A DNA stretch of 64,000 bases from Dallia pectoralis (taxonomy: Eukaryota; Chordata; Actinopteri; Esociformes; Umbridae): assembly GCA_029465975.1 (NCBI GenBank), contig CM055757.1, positions 1,902,051-1,966,050 on the forward strand, read 5' to 3'. The position numbers and the translations under genes are program-made. Each line of letters starts with the position of its first letter. The stretch's first letter is position 1. The notes below the pieces were generated by a model. The model saw only the letters and a program-made list of their open reading frames with translations, had not been told where the DNA came from and searched no databases. Below are positions 35,401 to 50,400 of the stretch, piece by piece.

Positions 35401-38400
35401 TCTTGGTAGCACCTAAGTTATTAAGATAACCACAGGAGAAAACCACAACTAATGATGATCAAGTTACTGCCTGTAATTTGACACTTGATTTCAGTCAGTT
35501 CTTTCACTCTGAGGTAATGTCGGGGTAAAGTTGTTCCTCATTCAATTGTGTAAAATGAGTCATTCTTTCCAGAATCGAAATCCCTGGTTAGTAAATAATT
35601 TTCCTATAACGAGTTACATCTCTAAAATGGCAGGGCTTTATGAGATGCTCCCGGTCAGCAATAGTGAGTACCTACTGACAGTGGTCCTGGTCAGCAATAG
35701 TGAGTACCTACTGACAGTGGTCATGGTCAGCAATAGTGAGTACCTACTGACAGTGGTCGTGGTCAGCAATAGTGAGTACCTACTGACAGTGGTCCTGGTC
35801 AGCAATAGTGAGTACCTACAGACAGTGGTCCTAGTCAGCAATAGTGAGTACTTACAGACAGTGGTCCTGGTCAGCAATAGTGAGTACCTACTGACAGTGG
35901 TCCCGGTCAGCAATAGTGAGTACCTACTGACAGTGGTCCCGGTCAGCAATAGTGAGTACCTACTGACAGTGGTCCTGGTCAGCAATAGTGAGTACCTACT
36001 GACAGTGGTCCCGGTCAGCAATAGTGAGTACCTACTGACAGTGGTCCTGGTCAGCAATAGTGAGTACCTACTGACAGTGGTCCTGGTCAGCAATAGTGAG
36101 TATTGCCAGTGGTCGTGGTCAGTAATAGTGAGTACCTACAGACAGTGGTCCCGGTCAGCAATAGTGAGTACCTACTGACAGTGGTCCTGGTCAGCAATAG
36201 TGAGTATTGCCAGTGGTCGTGGTCAGTAATAGTGAGTACCTACAGACAGTGGTCCCTGTCAGCAATAGTGAGTACCTACAGACAGTGGTCCTGGTCAGCA
36301 ATAGTGAGTACCTACAGACAGTGGTCCCTGTCAGCAATAGTGAGTACCTACAGACAGTGGTCCTGGTCAGCAATAGTGAGTACCTACTGACAGTGGTCCT
36401 GGTCAGCAATAGTGAGTATTGCCAGTGGTCGTGGTCAGTAATAGTGAGTACCTACAGACAGTGGTCCCGGTCAGCAATAGTGAGTACCTACTGACAGTGG
36501 TCCTGGTCAGCAATAGTGAGTACCTACTGACAGTGGTCCTGGTCAGCAATAGTGAGTACCTACTGACAGTGGTCCTGGTCAGCAATAGTGAGTACCTACT
36601 GACAGTGGTCCTGGTCAGCAATAGTGAGTACCTACTGACAGTGGTCCCGGTCAGCAATAGTGAGTACCTACTGACAGTGGTCCTGGTCAGCAATAGTGAG
36701 TACCTACAGACAGTGGTCCCGGTCAGCAATAGTGAGTACCTACTGACAGTGGTCCTGGTCAGCAATAGTGAGTACCTACTGACAGTGGTCCCGGTCAGCA
36801 ATAGTGAGTACCTACTGACAGTGGTCCTGGTCAGCAATAGTGAGTACCTACTGACAGTGGTCCTGGTCAGCAATAGTGAGTACCTACAGACAGTGGTCCT
36901 GGTCAGCAATAGTGAGTACCTACTGACAGTGGTCCTGGTCAGCAATAGTGAGTACCTACTGACAGTGGTCGTGGTCAGCAATAGTGAGTACCTACAGACA
37001 GTGGTCCCTGTCAGCAATAGTGAGTACCTACAGACAGTGGTCCCAGTCAGCAATAGTGAGTACCTACTGACAGTGGTCCTGGTCAGCAATAGTGAGTACC
37101 TACTGACAGTGGTCCTGGTCAGCAATAGTGAGTATTGCCAGTGGTCGTGGTCAGTAATAGTGAGTACCTACAGACAGTGGTCCCTGTCAGCAATAGTGAG
37201 TACCTACAGACAGTGGTCCTGGTCAGCAATAGTGAGTACCTACAGACAGTGGTCCCTGTCAGCAATAGTGAGTACCTACAGACAGTGGTCCTGGTCAGCA
37301 ATAGTGAGTACCTACTGACAGTGGTCCTGGTCAGCAATAGTGAGTACCTACTGACAGTGGTCCCATTCAGCAATAGTGAGTACCTACAGACAGTGGTCCT
37401 GGTCAGCAATAGTGAGTACCTACTGACAGTGGTCCCAGTCAGCAATAGTGAGTACCTACTGACAGTGGTTCGTGGAGGGACAAACCACAACCTGCGACAT
37501 GGGGTTGGTTGCCCCAGACTAATCTATAAACAAGAGCATCAGATTATATTCCCATCTAGTCCGAACTAACATAACTCTGACAAGCCCCAAGAACATTTGC
37601 ACCCAGCGCCGTATGAGGCTGTCGAGACACAGATCAGTCAAAGTGTTCATGGTGACCCCATGTCTATCATCAAAAGCGCCAATGAGCACAAACGCCTCAC
37701 AACTTGACCTGGAAGCAGTGGAAGAAGATTGCATGGTACCAGGATGCACTGTGGGAAGTGATGGCACCAGGATGCACTGTGGGAAGTGATGGCACCAGGA
37801 TGCACTGTGGGAAGTGATGGCACCAAGATGCACTGTGGGAAGTGATGGCACCAGGATGCACTGTGGGAAGTGATGGCACCAGGATGCACTGTGGGAAGTG
37901 ATGGCACCAGGATGCACTGTGGGAAGTGATGGCACCAGGATGCACTGTGGGAAGTGATGACATGAAGATGCACTGTGGGAAGTGATGGCATCAAGATGCA
38001 CTGTGGGAAGTGATGGCACCAGGATGCACTGTGAGTAGTGATGGTACCAGGATGCACTGTGGGAAGTGATGGCACCAGGATGCACTGTGGGAAGTGATGG
38101 CACCAAGATGCACTGTGGGAAGTGATGGCATGAAGATGCACTGTGGGAAGTGATGGCATCAAGATGCACTGTGGGAAGTGATGGCACCAGGATGCACTGT
38201 GAGTAGTGATGGTACCAGGATGCACTGTGGGAAGTGATGGCACCAGGATGCACTGTGGGAAGTGATGGCACCAGGATGCACTGTGGGAAGTGATGGCACC
38301 AAGATGCACTGTGGGAAGTGATGGCACCAGGATGCACTGTGGGAAGTGATGGCACCAGGATGCACTGTGGGAAGTGATGGCACCAGGATGCACTGTGGGA

Positions 38401-41400
38401 AGTGATGGCACCAGGATGCACTGTGGGAAGTGATGGCATCAAGATGCACTGTGGGAAGGGATGGCACCAGGATGCACTGTGGGAAGTGATGGCATCAAGA
38501 TGCACTGTGGGAAGTGATGGCACCAGGATGCACTGTGGGAAGTGATGACATGAAGATGCACTGTGGGAAGTGATGGCATGAAGATGCACTGTGGGAAGTG
38601 ATGGCATCAAGATGCACTGTGGGAAGTGATGGCACCAGGATGCACTGTGAGTAGTGATGGTACCAGGATGCACTGTGGGAAGTGATGGCACCAGGATGCA
38701 CTGTGGGAAGTGATGGCACCAGGATGCACTGTGGGAAGTGATGGCACCAAGATGCACTGTGGGAAGTGATGGCACCAGGATGCACTGTGGGAAGTGATGG
38801 CACCAGGATGCACTGTGGGAAGTGATGGCACCAAGATGCACTGTGGGAAGTGATGGCATGAAGATGCACTGTGGGAAGTGATGGCATCAAGATGCACTGT
38901 GGGAAGTGATGGCACCAGGATGCACTGTGAGTAGTGATGGTACCAGGATGCACTGTGGGAAGTGATGGCACCAGGATGCACTGTGGGAAGTGATGGCACC
39001 AGGATGCACTGTGGGAAGTGATGGCACCAAGATGCACTGTGGGAAGTGATGGCACCAGGATGCACTGTGGGAAGTGATGGCACCAGGATGCACTGTGGGA
39101 AGTGATGGCACCAGGATGCACTGTGGGAAGTGATGGCACCAGGATGCACTGTGGGAAGTGATGGCATCAAGATGCACTGTGGGAAGTGATGGCACCAGGA
39201 TGCACTGTGGGAAGTGATGGCATCAAGATGCACTGTGGGAAGTGATGGTACCAGGATGCACTGTGGGAAGTGATGGCACCAGGATGCACTGTGGGAAGTG
39301 ATGACATGAAGATGCACTGTGGGAAGTGATGGCATCAAGATGCACTGTGGGAAGTGATGGCACCAGGATGCACTGTGAGTAGTGATGGTACCAGGATGCA
39401 CTGTGGGAAGTGATGGCACCAGGATGCACTGTGGGAAGTGATGGCACCAAGATGCACGGTGGGAAGTGATGGCACCAGGATGCACTGTGGGAAGTGATGG
39501 CACCTGGATGCACTGTGTGAAGTGATGGCGCCTGGATGCACTGTGGGTAGTGATGGCACCAGGATGCCCTGTGGGAAGTGATGGCACCAGGATGTACTGT
39601 GGGAAGTGATGGCACCAGGATGCACTGTGGGAAGTGATGGCACCAGGATGTACTGTGGGAAGTGATGGCACCAGGATGCACTGTGGGAAGACTACTAGCC
39701 TGTGGAGTGAGTTTGATGCTCTGGGCAATGTTCTGCTGGGGTACCCTGGGTCCGGTCATTCATGAGAACGTCAATTTGACATGTGTCACCTACCAAAACA
39801 TTGTGGCAGACCAGGTACACCCCTTCATGGCGATGGTTTTCCCTTATGGGGCAGTCCCTTTCAGATGATAATACACCCTGCAACACTGCACAAAATGTTT
39901 GGGAATTATTTGAGGAACAGAAGAGTTGAAGGTTTTGCTGTTTCCAAGATCGTAATCCTATTGAGCATCTGCTGGATGTACTGGTCCTACAAGTCCGATC
40001 CACAGTGGATCCACCCTGCAGCTTACAGGACTTGAAGAATCTGCTGCTAATGACTTGGTGCCAGATACCACAGGACACCTTCCTGGTGTCCAACAGCGAC
40101 CAACAGCGAATTAGGCAATATATGTTTTGGCTCAACATTGTATATGGACCAAAGACCTAAGCAAACATTGCTCTACTTGGTGTTTATTCCAGGCCTGTTT
40201 TTGATCTTTATGCCGGAGAGAAAGCTGGCGGTCACACCAGAAAAACAGGCTATTAAAACCACACTTAGCTGTCAGCCGGAGAAACTCAGATTGTCAGGGG
40301 AACCTTTTGACACGCCTGTTTTTACAAGAAATTCCACTAAATGTATCTGTTATGTGTTTAGTGTTTCTTTTGTTCGTTCTTTTGTTAATACATATGCTCT
40401 GTTCGTCCTGGGCTTGTGTCCTGCCTAAGCTTTTCTTACAGGTTGATGGACCTCTGCAACTCAATATATTTATGTCCATGGTTTTGGAATGGGATGTCCA
40501 ATCAAGTTTTATATGTGTGATGGTTGGTGTCCACACACTTTGACCATATAGTGTATATGCACTTGGGCAACCTCCCCATGAACTCTGAACCCTGGAATAT
40601 TTAATGAGGTGCTGGAACAAACAGTTTAGATCCTCACCAGATCTTTCATGGTCTTTGGTCGAGACATGTGAACTTTCCTCTTCAGCTCACCCTGCAGATT
40701 TTCTAACCTGTGAATCGAATTTAAAATAAAGATCACACGTCTTACAAGTGGAATTGTGTTCTTCTGTGTCCTGTCAATGTGTCTTACAGGACCGTCTCTT
40801 CAATATGCTTCTTCAGCGGAATTGCTTATTTGTACATTGAATTTCTCTGTTCTAGGCTGAACAGCTAAAGGTTATAGGCTGAATATATTTGTTGTACTGT
40901 GAGTAGCTCTGTCGTAGGTTTAATAGCTCTGTCGTAGGTTTAATAGCTCTGTCGTAGGTTTAATAGCTCTGTCGTAGTTTGTACAGCTTTGTCCTAGGTT
41001 GTATAGCCTTGTCGTAGGGTTGTATAGCTCTGTTGTTTGCTAAATAGCATCAGGGTTGTTGAAAAACCCAAATCAACACTCACGTATTCCTAACAAATCA
41101 GCTGTTCCTGCTGTTTGAGCCAGACCTTAACCCTTCGTATTTCCAAGCCGTTATGTAACATGTATTTTGTTGATTAACCTTACTTTGGGGAAACTTTGCA
41201 TCACAGTGAATTTGCGCAAAAACATACAAAGGGTGTTGCCGAACGCCGGGTGCATTTGTGTGCATTTAAGGGAGTCCCGATTTGTGCAGAAATGGACAGA
41301 TTTGCACTGATGACATTGACGCCCAGTCATACCCACCCATCTTAAACATATAGTCTCATGATGTCCTCCTGTCAGGATCATACTTCATTAATTCGTTAAT

Positions 41401-41442
41401 TACCATTGAATGTTTGTCATTCTTCCTCTTGCTAGATGTCCA

Positions 41443-41486
<44 letters not shown>

Positions 41487-44400
41487 CTACTTGTCCAGTC
41501 CTCTTTCTCCTTGACTGTTTGTCCCAGTGGGTATGACAGGTACAAAGCTGGGCTGTGCCGAGGGAGGATGTGGAGCCTGTACTGTAATGCTCTCTAAATA
41601 TCACCCCCATCTGGGACGGCTGATGTATCCTTCTATCACACAGCAGAGTGGGTTTGGGTTTACATTCCACTGACCTGGTGGGGACCGAAGACCAAAGTAA
41701 AAACAATAGGTGTTAGGTTTAGGATATGTGTTCAGGGTTGTTTAAGGATATGTGTTAGTGTTTGGTTTAGGATAGGTGATAGGTTTAAGATATGTGTTAG
41801 TGTTTGGTTTAGGATAGGTGATAGGTTTAGGATATGTGTTAGTGTTTGGTTTAGGATATGTGTTAGGTTTAGGATATGTGTTTGGGGTTGTTTAAGGATA
41901 GATCTTAGGGTTAGGTTTTGGGTGCATTTCAGGATCAATGTTGGGGTTATGGGTTGTAGAAGTTCTGATATCAGTGGGAACAATCTACGTGTGCGTTTAC
42001 CATAACGTTCCAGTCACCACTCTGTGAACGCCTGTCTGGCTCCTGTGTGTTCTCTTCATCACTGTGCCGTCACCACGGTCGAAGGCATCGGTAGTGTGGC
42101 CGGAAAACTGCACCCAGTACAGGTCAGAGCACAAACACACATAGAATTACACAAACACACATATACTTACACACAGACGTGCACACATACTGTGCCTGTA
42201 CACTTTCACCAATTGTTTTATTAATAAATATCTTTCTGTATCACTCCCTATATCCCACTGGTACTCTCCCTCTCTTCCTCCCTCTCTCCCTCTCTCCCTC
42301 TCTCCCTCTCCCCCCCCCCCTCTCTCCCACCGCTTGTCCCTTTGTTCAGGAGCGTATTGCTAAGTCACATGGGTCTCAGTGTGGGTTTTGTAGCCCAGGT
42401 ATCGTCATGACAATGTATGCTCTGCTAAGGAACAATCCCACACCACGTATGGCCGACATAGAGGAGGCATTCCAAGGTAACACACACACACACATAATGT
42501 AACAGTCTAATTAAGGCACACATAATGTAAACTAACAGTCTAATTAACACACACACAATGTAAACTAACAGTGCTCAGGATTTTCTGGATGGGGAAATAA
42601 ATAAGCAAGAAATTAGCTTGAAATCCATAAAACCAGGGTTTATGGGAAACCTAGACATTTCTTCATTAACTTGCCCAATGTGCTGTACATACAGTATTTC
42701 TAGGAATTGGTTCAGCAAATCAGTGACAGGGTTTTAGTTCTGAACTGTCGTTGTCTCCATAGGAAACCTATGCCGCTGTACAGGATATCGACCAATTCTG
42801 GAAGGGTATAAGACCTTCTCTAAAGTAAGCATCCACACACACACACACACACATTCACATACATGTTTACTATGCTATCAAAATTAGGACATTTAAGTGG
42901 ACAGCATAAATAAATAGCAAGATTTAATCCTAAACCTAAGCCTCAACCTACCCTGAAACCTAACCTTAAATCCAGAAACCTAAACCATCAGGCCGAACCT
43001 TAACGTAATCCTAATGCATAAATCCAAGACTAAATAGTAATGCCTAACCCAAATTGTAACATATTCCAACTAACCATATGCCTTACCATGTGGATGGATC
43101 TGCCTAAAATGTGTGTGTGTGTGTGTGTGTGTGTGTGTCTGTGTGTCTGTGCACACATCTCAGGAGGGTGGATGTTGCGGTGGCAGGGTGAAAGGAAATG
43201 GCTGCTGTATGACCAATGTAGATAAGACCAAAGGATATGTGAACAACCATGACAACGTACGTATAATCAATTAGTGTGTGGTATAATCAATTAGTGTGTG
43301 GTATAATCAATTAGTGTGTGGTATAATCAATTAGTGTGTGGTATAATCAATTAGTGTGTGGTATAATCAATTAGTGTGTGGTATAATCAATTAGTGTGTG
43401 GTATAATCAATTAGTGTGTGGTATAATCAATTAGTGTGTGGTATAATCAATTAGTGTGTGGTATAATCAATTAGTGTGTGGTATAATCAATGTGTGTGTG
43501 GTATAATCAATTAGTGTGTGGTATAATCAATTAGTGTGTGGTATAATCAATTAGTGTGTGGTATAATCAATTAGTGTGTGGTATAATCAATGTGTGTGTG
43601 GTATAATCAATTAGTGTGTGGTATAATCAATTAGTGTGTGGTATAATCAATGTGTGTGTGGTATAATCAATGTGTGTGTGGTATAATCAATGTGTGTGTG
43701 GTATAATCAATTAGTGTGTGGTATAATCAATTAGTGTGTGGTATAATCAATGTGTGTGTGGTATAATCAATTAGTGTGTGGTATAATCAATTAGTGTGTG
43801 GTATAATCAATGTGTGTGTGGTATAATCAATGTGTGTGTGGTATAATCAATGTGTGTGTGGTATAATCAATGTGTGTGTGGTATAATCAATGTGTGTGCG
43901 GTATAATCAATGTGTGTGTGGTATAATCAATGAGTGTGTGGTATAATCAATTAGTGTGTGGTATAATCAATTAGTGTGTGGTATAATCAATGTGCCGACC
44001 GAAAGTCCTTCTCCATAGCTTCTCCAAACTTCTCCCACACCCGCTGCTTTGCCTCTGACACGGCAGCGGCTGCAGCCCTTCGGGCCTGTCGGTACCCTGC
44101 AACTGCCTCCGGAGTCCCCAGGGCTAGCATATCCCTGAAGGCCTCCTTCTTCAGTCGGACAGCTTCCCTGACCACCGTGGTCCACCACGGTGTTCTAGGG
44201 TTACCACCCCTTGAGGCACCTAGGACCTTGAGACCACAGCTCACCGCCGCAGCTTCAGCAATAGAAGCTTTGAACATTGCCCACTCAGGTTCAATGCCCC
44301 CAACCTCCACAGGGATGCCTGAAAAGCTCCGCCGGAGGTGTGAGTTGAAGATCTTTCGGACAGGGGCCTCCTCCAGACGTTCCCAGTTCACCCGCACCAC

Positions 44401-47400
44401 CCGTTTGGGCTTACCTGGTCTGTCCAAAGTCTTTCCCCACCCTCTGATCCAACTCACTACCAGATGGTGATCAGTTGACAGCTCTGCCCCTCTCTTCACC
44501 CGAGTGTCCAAAACATGCGGCCTTAGATCAGCCGATACGATCACAAAATCGATCATTGACCTTCGGCCTAGGGTGCTCTGGTACCATGTACACTTATGCG
44601 CCTCCTTATGTTCGAACATGGTGTTTGTTATAGACAATCCATGACTAGCACAGAAGTCCAATAACAAACGACCGCTCGGGTTTAGATCAGGGAGGCCGTT
44701 CCTCCCAATCACGCCTCTCCAGGTGTCTCCATCGTTGCCCACATGTGCGTTGAAGTCTCCCAGCAGAATGATGGAGTCCCCTACTGGAGCCCTATATAGG
44801 ACTCCCTTCAGGGTCTCCAAGAAGGCTGAATACTCCGAACTGCTGTTTGGTGCATAAGCACAAACAACAGTCAGAGTTTTCCCCCCACCACCCTTAGGCG
44901 TAGGGAGGCAAACCTCTCATCCACCGGGGTAAACTCCAACACCGCCGTGCTCAGACGTGGGCTCGTGAGTATCCCCACACCAGCCCGCCGCCTCTCACCC
45001 TGGGCAACTCCAGAGAAGAACAGAGTCCAACCCCTATCCAGGGGTAAGGTTCCAGAGCCACGGTTGTGCGTAGAGGTAAGTCCCACCAGTAAGGATGGGA
45101 CACTGTTGACCTCAACTGATGATGTGATCGGGCGCTGGAAAGAGCATTTTGAGGAGCTCCTGAATCCGACCTACACGCCCTCTAGTACAGAGGCAGAGCT
45201 GGAGGCTGATGGAGGGTCATCGTCAGTTTCCCTGGGGGAAGTCGCTGAGGTAGTCAAACAACTCCACAGTGGCAAAGCCCCAGGGACTGATGAGATTCGT
45301 CCAGAAATGCTAAAAGCTTTGGGTGGGGAAGGGCTGTCTTGGTTGACACGCCTCTTCAACATTGCATGGAAGTCTGGGACAGTGCCAGAGGAGTGGCAGA
45401 CCGGGGTGGTGGTTCCCCTCTTTAAAAAGGGGGACCAGAGAGTGTGTGCCAATTACAGAGGTATCACACTCCTCAGCCTCCCTGGTAAAGTGTACTCCAA
45501 AGTGCTGGAAAGGAGGGTTCGGCCAATAGTCGAACCTCAGATTGAAGAGGAACAATGCGGTTTTCGTCCTGGCCGGGAACCACGGACCAGCTCTTTACTC
45601 TCGCAAGGATCCTGGAGGGGGCCTGGGAGTATGCCCATCCAGTCTACATGTGTTTTGTGGATCTGGAGAAGGCGTATGACCGGGTACCCCGGGATCTTTG
45701 TGGGAGGTGCTGCGGGAGTATGGGGTGAGGGGGTCTCTTCTCAGGGCCATCCAATCTCTGTACGCTCAAAGCATGAGCTGTGTCCGTGTCCTCGGCAGTA
45801 AGTCGGATTCGTTCCCGGTGGGGGTTGGCCTCCGCCAGGGCTGCGCTTTGTCACCAATCCTGTTTGTAATATTCATGGACAGGATATCAAGGCGTAGTCA
45901 TGGGGGAGGGGTTCCCGTTCGGTGGGCTAATGGTCACATCACTGCTTTTTGCGGATGATGTGGTCCTGATGGCCTCATCGGTCAGTGACCTTCAGCACTC
46001 ACTGGATCGGTTCGCAGCCGAGTGTGAAGCGGCTGGGATGAGGGTTAGCACCTCTAAATCTGAGGCCATGACTCTCAGCAGGAAACCGGTGGAGTGCCTA
46101 CTCCGGGTAGGGAATGAGTCCTTACTCCAAGTGAAGGAGTTCAAGTACCTCGGGGTCCTGTTCGCGAGTGAGGGAACAATGGAGCGGGAGTTTGGTCGGA
46201 GGATCGGAGCAGCGGGGGCGGTGTTGCATTCGCTTCACCGCACCGTTGTGACGAAAAGAGAGCTGAGCCGAAAGGCAAAGCTCTCGATCTACCGGTCAAT
46301 CTTTGTTCCTACCCTCACCTATGGTCATGAAAGCTGGGTCATGACCGAAAGAACGAGATCGCGGGTACAAGCGGCCGAAATGGGTTTTCTCAGAAAGGTG
46401 GCTGGCCTCTCCCTTAGGGATAGGGTGAGAAGCTCAGTCATCCGAGAGGAACTCGGAGTAGAGCCGCTGCTCCTTTGCATAGAAAGGAGCCAGTTGAGGT
46501 GGTTCGGGCATCTTGTACGAATGCCACCTGGGCGCCTCCCTAGAGAGGTGTTCCAGGCACGTCCAGCTGGGAGGAGACCTCGGGGAAGACCCAGGACTAG
46601 GTGGAGAGATTATATCTCCACACTGGCCTGGGAACGCCTCGGGATTCCCCAGTCAGAGCTGGCTAATGTTGCCCGGGAAAGGGAAGTTTGGGGTCCCCTG
46701 CTAGAGCTGCTACCCCCGCGACCCGACCCCGGATAAGCGGTTGAAGATGAGATGAGATGATAATCAATGTGTGTGTGGTATAATCAATTAGTGTGTGGTA
46801 TAATCAATTAGTGTGTGGTATAATCAATGTGTGTGTGGTATAATCAATGTGTGTGTGGTATAATCAATGTGTGTGTGGTATAATCAATGTGTGTGTGGTA
46901 TAATCAATGTGTGTGTGGTATAATCAATGAGTGTTATAGTTTATTAGTGTGTTGTATAATCAATGAGTGTGTGGTATTATCAATACGAGCTATAGTTCAT
47001 TAGTGTGTTGTATAATCAATGAGTTTGTGGTATTATCAATAAGTCTGTGGTATAATCAATAAGAGTTATAGTTCATTAGTGTGTTGTATAATCAATGAGT
47101 GTGTGGTATTATCAATAAGTGTGTGGTATTATCAATACGTTATAGTTCATTAGTGTGTTGTATAATCAATGAGTGTGTGGTATTATCAATAAGTGTGTGG
47201 TATTATCAATACGTTATAGTTCATTAGTGTGTTGTATAATCAATTAATGTGTGGTATTATCAATAAGTGTGTGGTATTATCAATTAGTGTGTGGTATAAT
47301 CAATTAGTGTGTGGTATAATCATTGTGTGTGTGGTATAATCAATGTGTGTGTGGTATAATCAATGTGTGTGTGGTGTAATCAATGAGTGTTATAGTTTAT

Positions 47401-50400
47401 TAGTGTGTTGTATAATCAATGAGTTTGTGGTATTATCAATACGAGCTATATTTCATTAGTGTGTTGTATAATCAATGAGTTTGTGGTATTATCAATAAGT
47501 CTGTGGTATAATCAATAAGAGTTATAGTTCATTAGTGTGTTGTATAATCAATGAGTGTGTGGTATTATCAATAAGTGTGTGGTATTATCAATACGTTATA
47601 GTTCATTAGTGTGTTGTATAATCAATTAATGTGTGGTATTATCAATAAGTGTGTGGTATTATCAATAAGTGTGTGGTATAATCAATGAGAGTTATAGTTC
47701 ATTGGTGTGTGGTATAATCAATGAGAGTTATAGTTCATTGGTGTGTGGTATAATCAATGAGTGTGTGGTATAATCAATAAGTGTTTGGTATAATCAATTA
47801 GAGCTTTATGCAATGTTACTCAGCTTAGCTTTTGAGTTAAAGTTGTTTTAAAGCAAATCCCCCAAAAAACGAAAATTGAATGTATCTTACGTTCTGACAT
47901 TTGGTTGGTCATTCCAGGTGAATGGAAATGTGTCTCACAGTGGTTTAAACACAGATTTATAATTTTAGTTTACCAGATATGACCCCATATCCAATTTTAG
48001 TGACACAATAAAGTTCATGTAATATAATGTTGTAATGCAATGTCTTTCAAGAAATAGTTATATCATAAAACACACAATTGTTACCAAAGAATCCAACTTC
48101 ACTTATGGCGAATCAATTTCACAAAAATTGATTCGCCATGCCAATTTTACACCTCCAAAGCATGATGGGTAGCCAGTCACATGAGTGATATAGAGCTTGT
48201 GATGTCAGCACCCTCGGTCTCTGAATTAAAACGTGTAAAGGGGATTTAGTGTAATTGAATTGTTCAGTCAGTAATCAGCCAAACACACGCATGTAATCAC
48301 ACAGCTTTTACACATTTGGATATGGTAATAATAACATGCTTTTTATATATGAATTGCGTGCGTTTATGTGTTATGTTATCTATATATGTGTCACGGCTGA
48401 GTGAGGTGTGTACGTTGGTAGTTTTTAATGGAGCCACAACCTACAGGCAAAAGCCTTAACAATAGTACTCATAGGTACTAAGTACTTTTACAAAATAATA
48501 AGCAATGCTACGTAGTGCAAAATATCAAACTCACTTCACAGAGGAAGGAATTACCAACGAATATAACAGCTCACAACACGTAGCATTGAACAATTCCACA
48601 CAAAGAGATGGCCAAACACAGAGAACCTATATACTCTACTAATGAGGGAATGCACACCAGGTGTGTATAATGATGAGACATGACCAAACACAGGGAACCT
48701 ATATACTCTACTAATGAGGGAATGGACACCAGGTGTGTGTAATGATGAGACATGACCAAACACAGGGGACCTATATACTCTACTAATGAGGGGATGGGCA
48801 CCAGGTGTGTGTAATGATGAGACATGACCAAACACAGGGGACCTATATACTCTACTAATGAGGGGATGGGCACCATGTGTGTGTAATGATGAGACATGAC
48901 CAAACACATGGAACCTATATACTCTACTAATGAGGGAATGCACACCAGGTGTGTATAATGATGAGACATGACCAAACACAGGGAACCTATATACTCTACT
49001 AATGAGGGAATGGACACCAGGTGTGTGTAATGATGAGACATGACCCAACACAGGGGACCTATATACTCTACTAATGAGGGAATGGACACCAGGTGTGTGT
49101 AATGATGAGACATGACCAAACACAGGGGACCTATATACTCTACTAATGAGGGAATGGACACCAGGTGTGTGTCATGATGAGACATGACCCAACACAGGGG
49201 ACTTATATACTCTACTAATGAGGGAATGGGCACCAGGTGTGTGTAATGATGAGACATGACCAAACACAGGGGACCTATATACTCTACTAATGAGGGGATG
49301 GGCACCATGTGTGTGTAATGATGAGACATGACCAAACACATGGAACCTTTACACTCTACTAATGAGGGAATGGACACCAGGTGTGTGTAATGATGAGACA
49401 TGACCAAACACAGGGGACCTATATACTCTACTAATGAGGGGATGGGCACCAGGTGTGTGTAATGATGAGACATGACCAAACACAGGGGACCTATATACTC
49501 TACTAATGAGGGGATGGGCACCATGTGTGTGTAATGATGAGACATGACCAAACACATGGAACCTATATACTCTACTAATGAGGGAATGCACACCAGGTGT
49601 GTATAATGATGAGACATGACCAAACACAGGGAACCTATATACTCTACTAATGAGGGAATGGACACCAGGTGTGTGTAATGATGAGACATGACCAAACACA
49701 GGGGACCTATATACTCTACTAATTAGGGAATGGACACCATGTGTGTGTAATGATGACACATGACCAAACACAGGGAACCTATATACTCTACTAATGACAT
49801 GGCATCATTATGTAATATAGGGTGAACAGTTGTGTAGATTCTGAGTGAATGTTTTAATGGTGTGTCTGATTTCGTGTCAGTGGAACTCAACGCTGCCAGC
49901 TCCTCTATACAATCCTGCTGACTTCCAGCCTTTGGACCCAACACAGGAGATAATATTCCCCCCAGAGTTAATGGTAAATACACACACACCCACACATAGA
50001 TAGTATGGGTCCCACCACAAAGCTTTGGGGTGAAATGACCAGTTTTATGTGGTTTTCTGATGGCGTGTACTTTCCTATATTACCTTTCTCTCCATTTGTC
50101 TGTATTCTTCTGAATCTATCTTTGTCCATCTATTTTCTGATTCTCATTGCCTTGCTCTGTTTCACTCTACCCTTACGTTTCTCTCCAGTCCTTGGGTAAA
50201 ACCCAGTCCCCCACACAGCTGAGGTTCAGGGGGGAGAGGGTCCTCTGGCTACAGCCAGCTTCTCTAGATGAACTCCTGGAACTGAAGGCATTATATCCCA
50301 ATGCAAAGCTGGTAGTGGGAAACACAGAAGTTGGTAAGACGTCTAATTACCTAGAAACAAATGGTTTAATAACTCTTCTGCTTTTAACAATTTTCCCTGT

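Noticed and set aside
35531..37569. Frames of up to 299 codons with VSNSEYLLTV repeats
   Set aside because: The 36-bp repeat length is a multiple of three, which keeps frames open on both strands. It lies inside xdh intron 2 and has no other coding signs.
37519..39759. Minus-strand frames of up to 446 codons (HFPQCILVPSLPTVH-type)
   Set aside because: Translation of the 28-bp Tc1-derived minisatellite, antisense to the transposase it came from.
48551..49771. Minus-strand frames of up to 374 codons with SLVEYIGPLCLVMSHHYTH
   Set aside because: 72-bp minisatellite, exactly 24 codons; an artefact of unit length.
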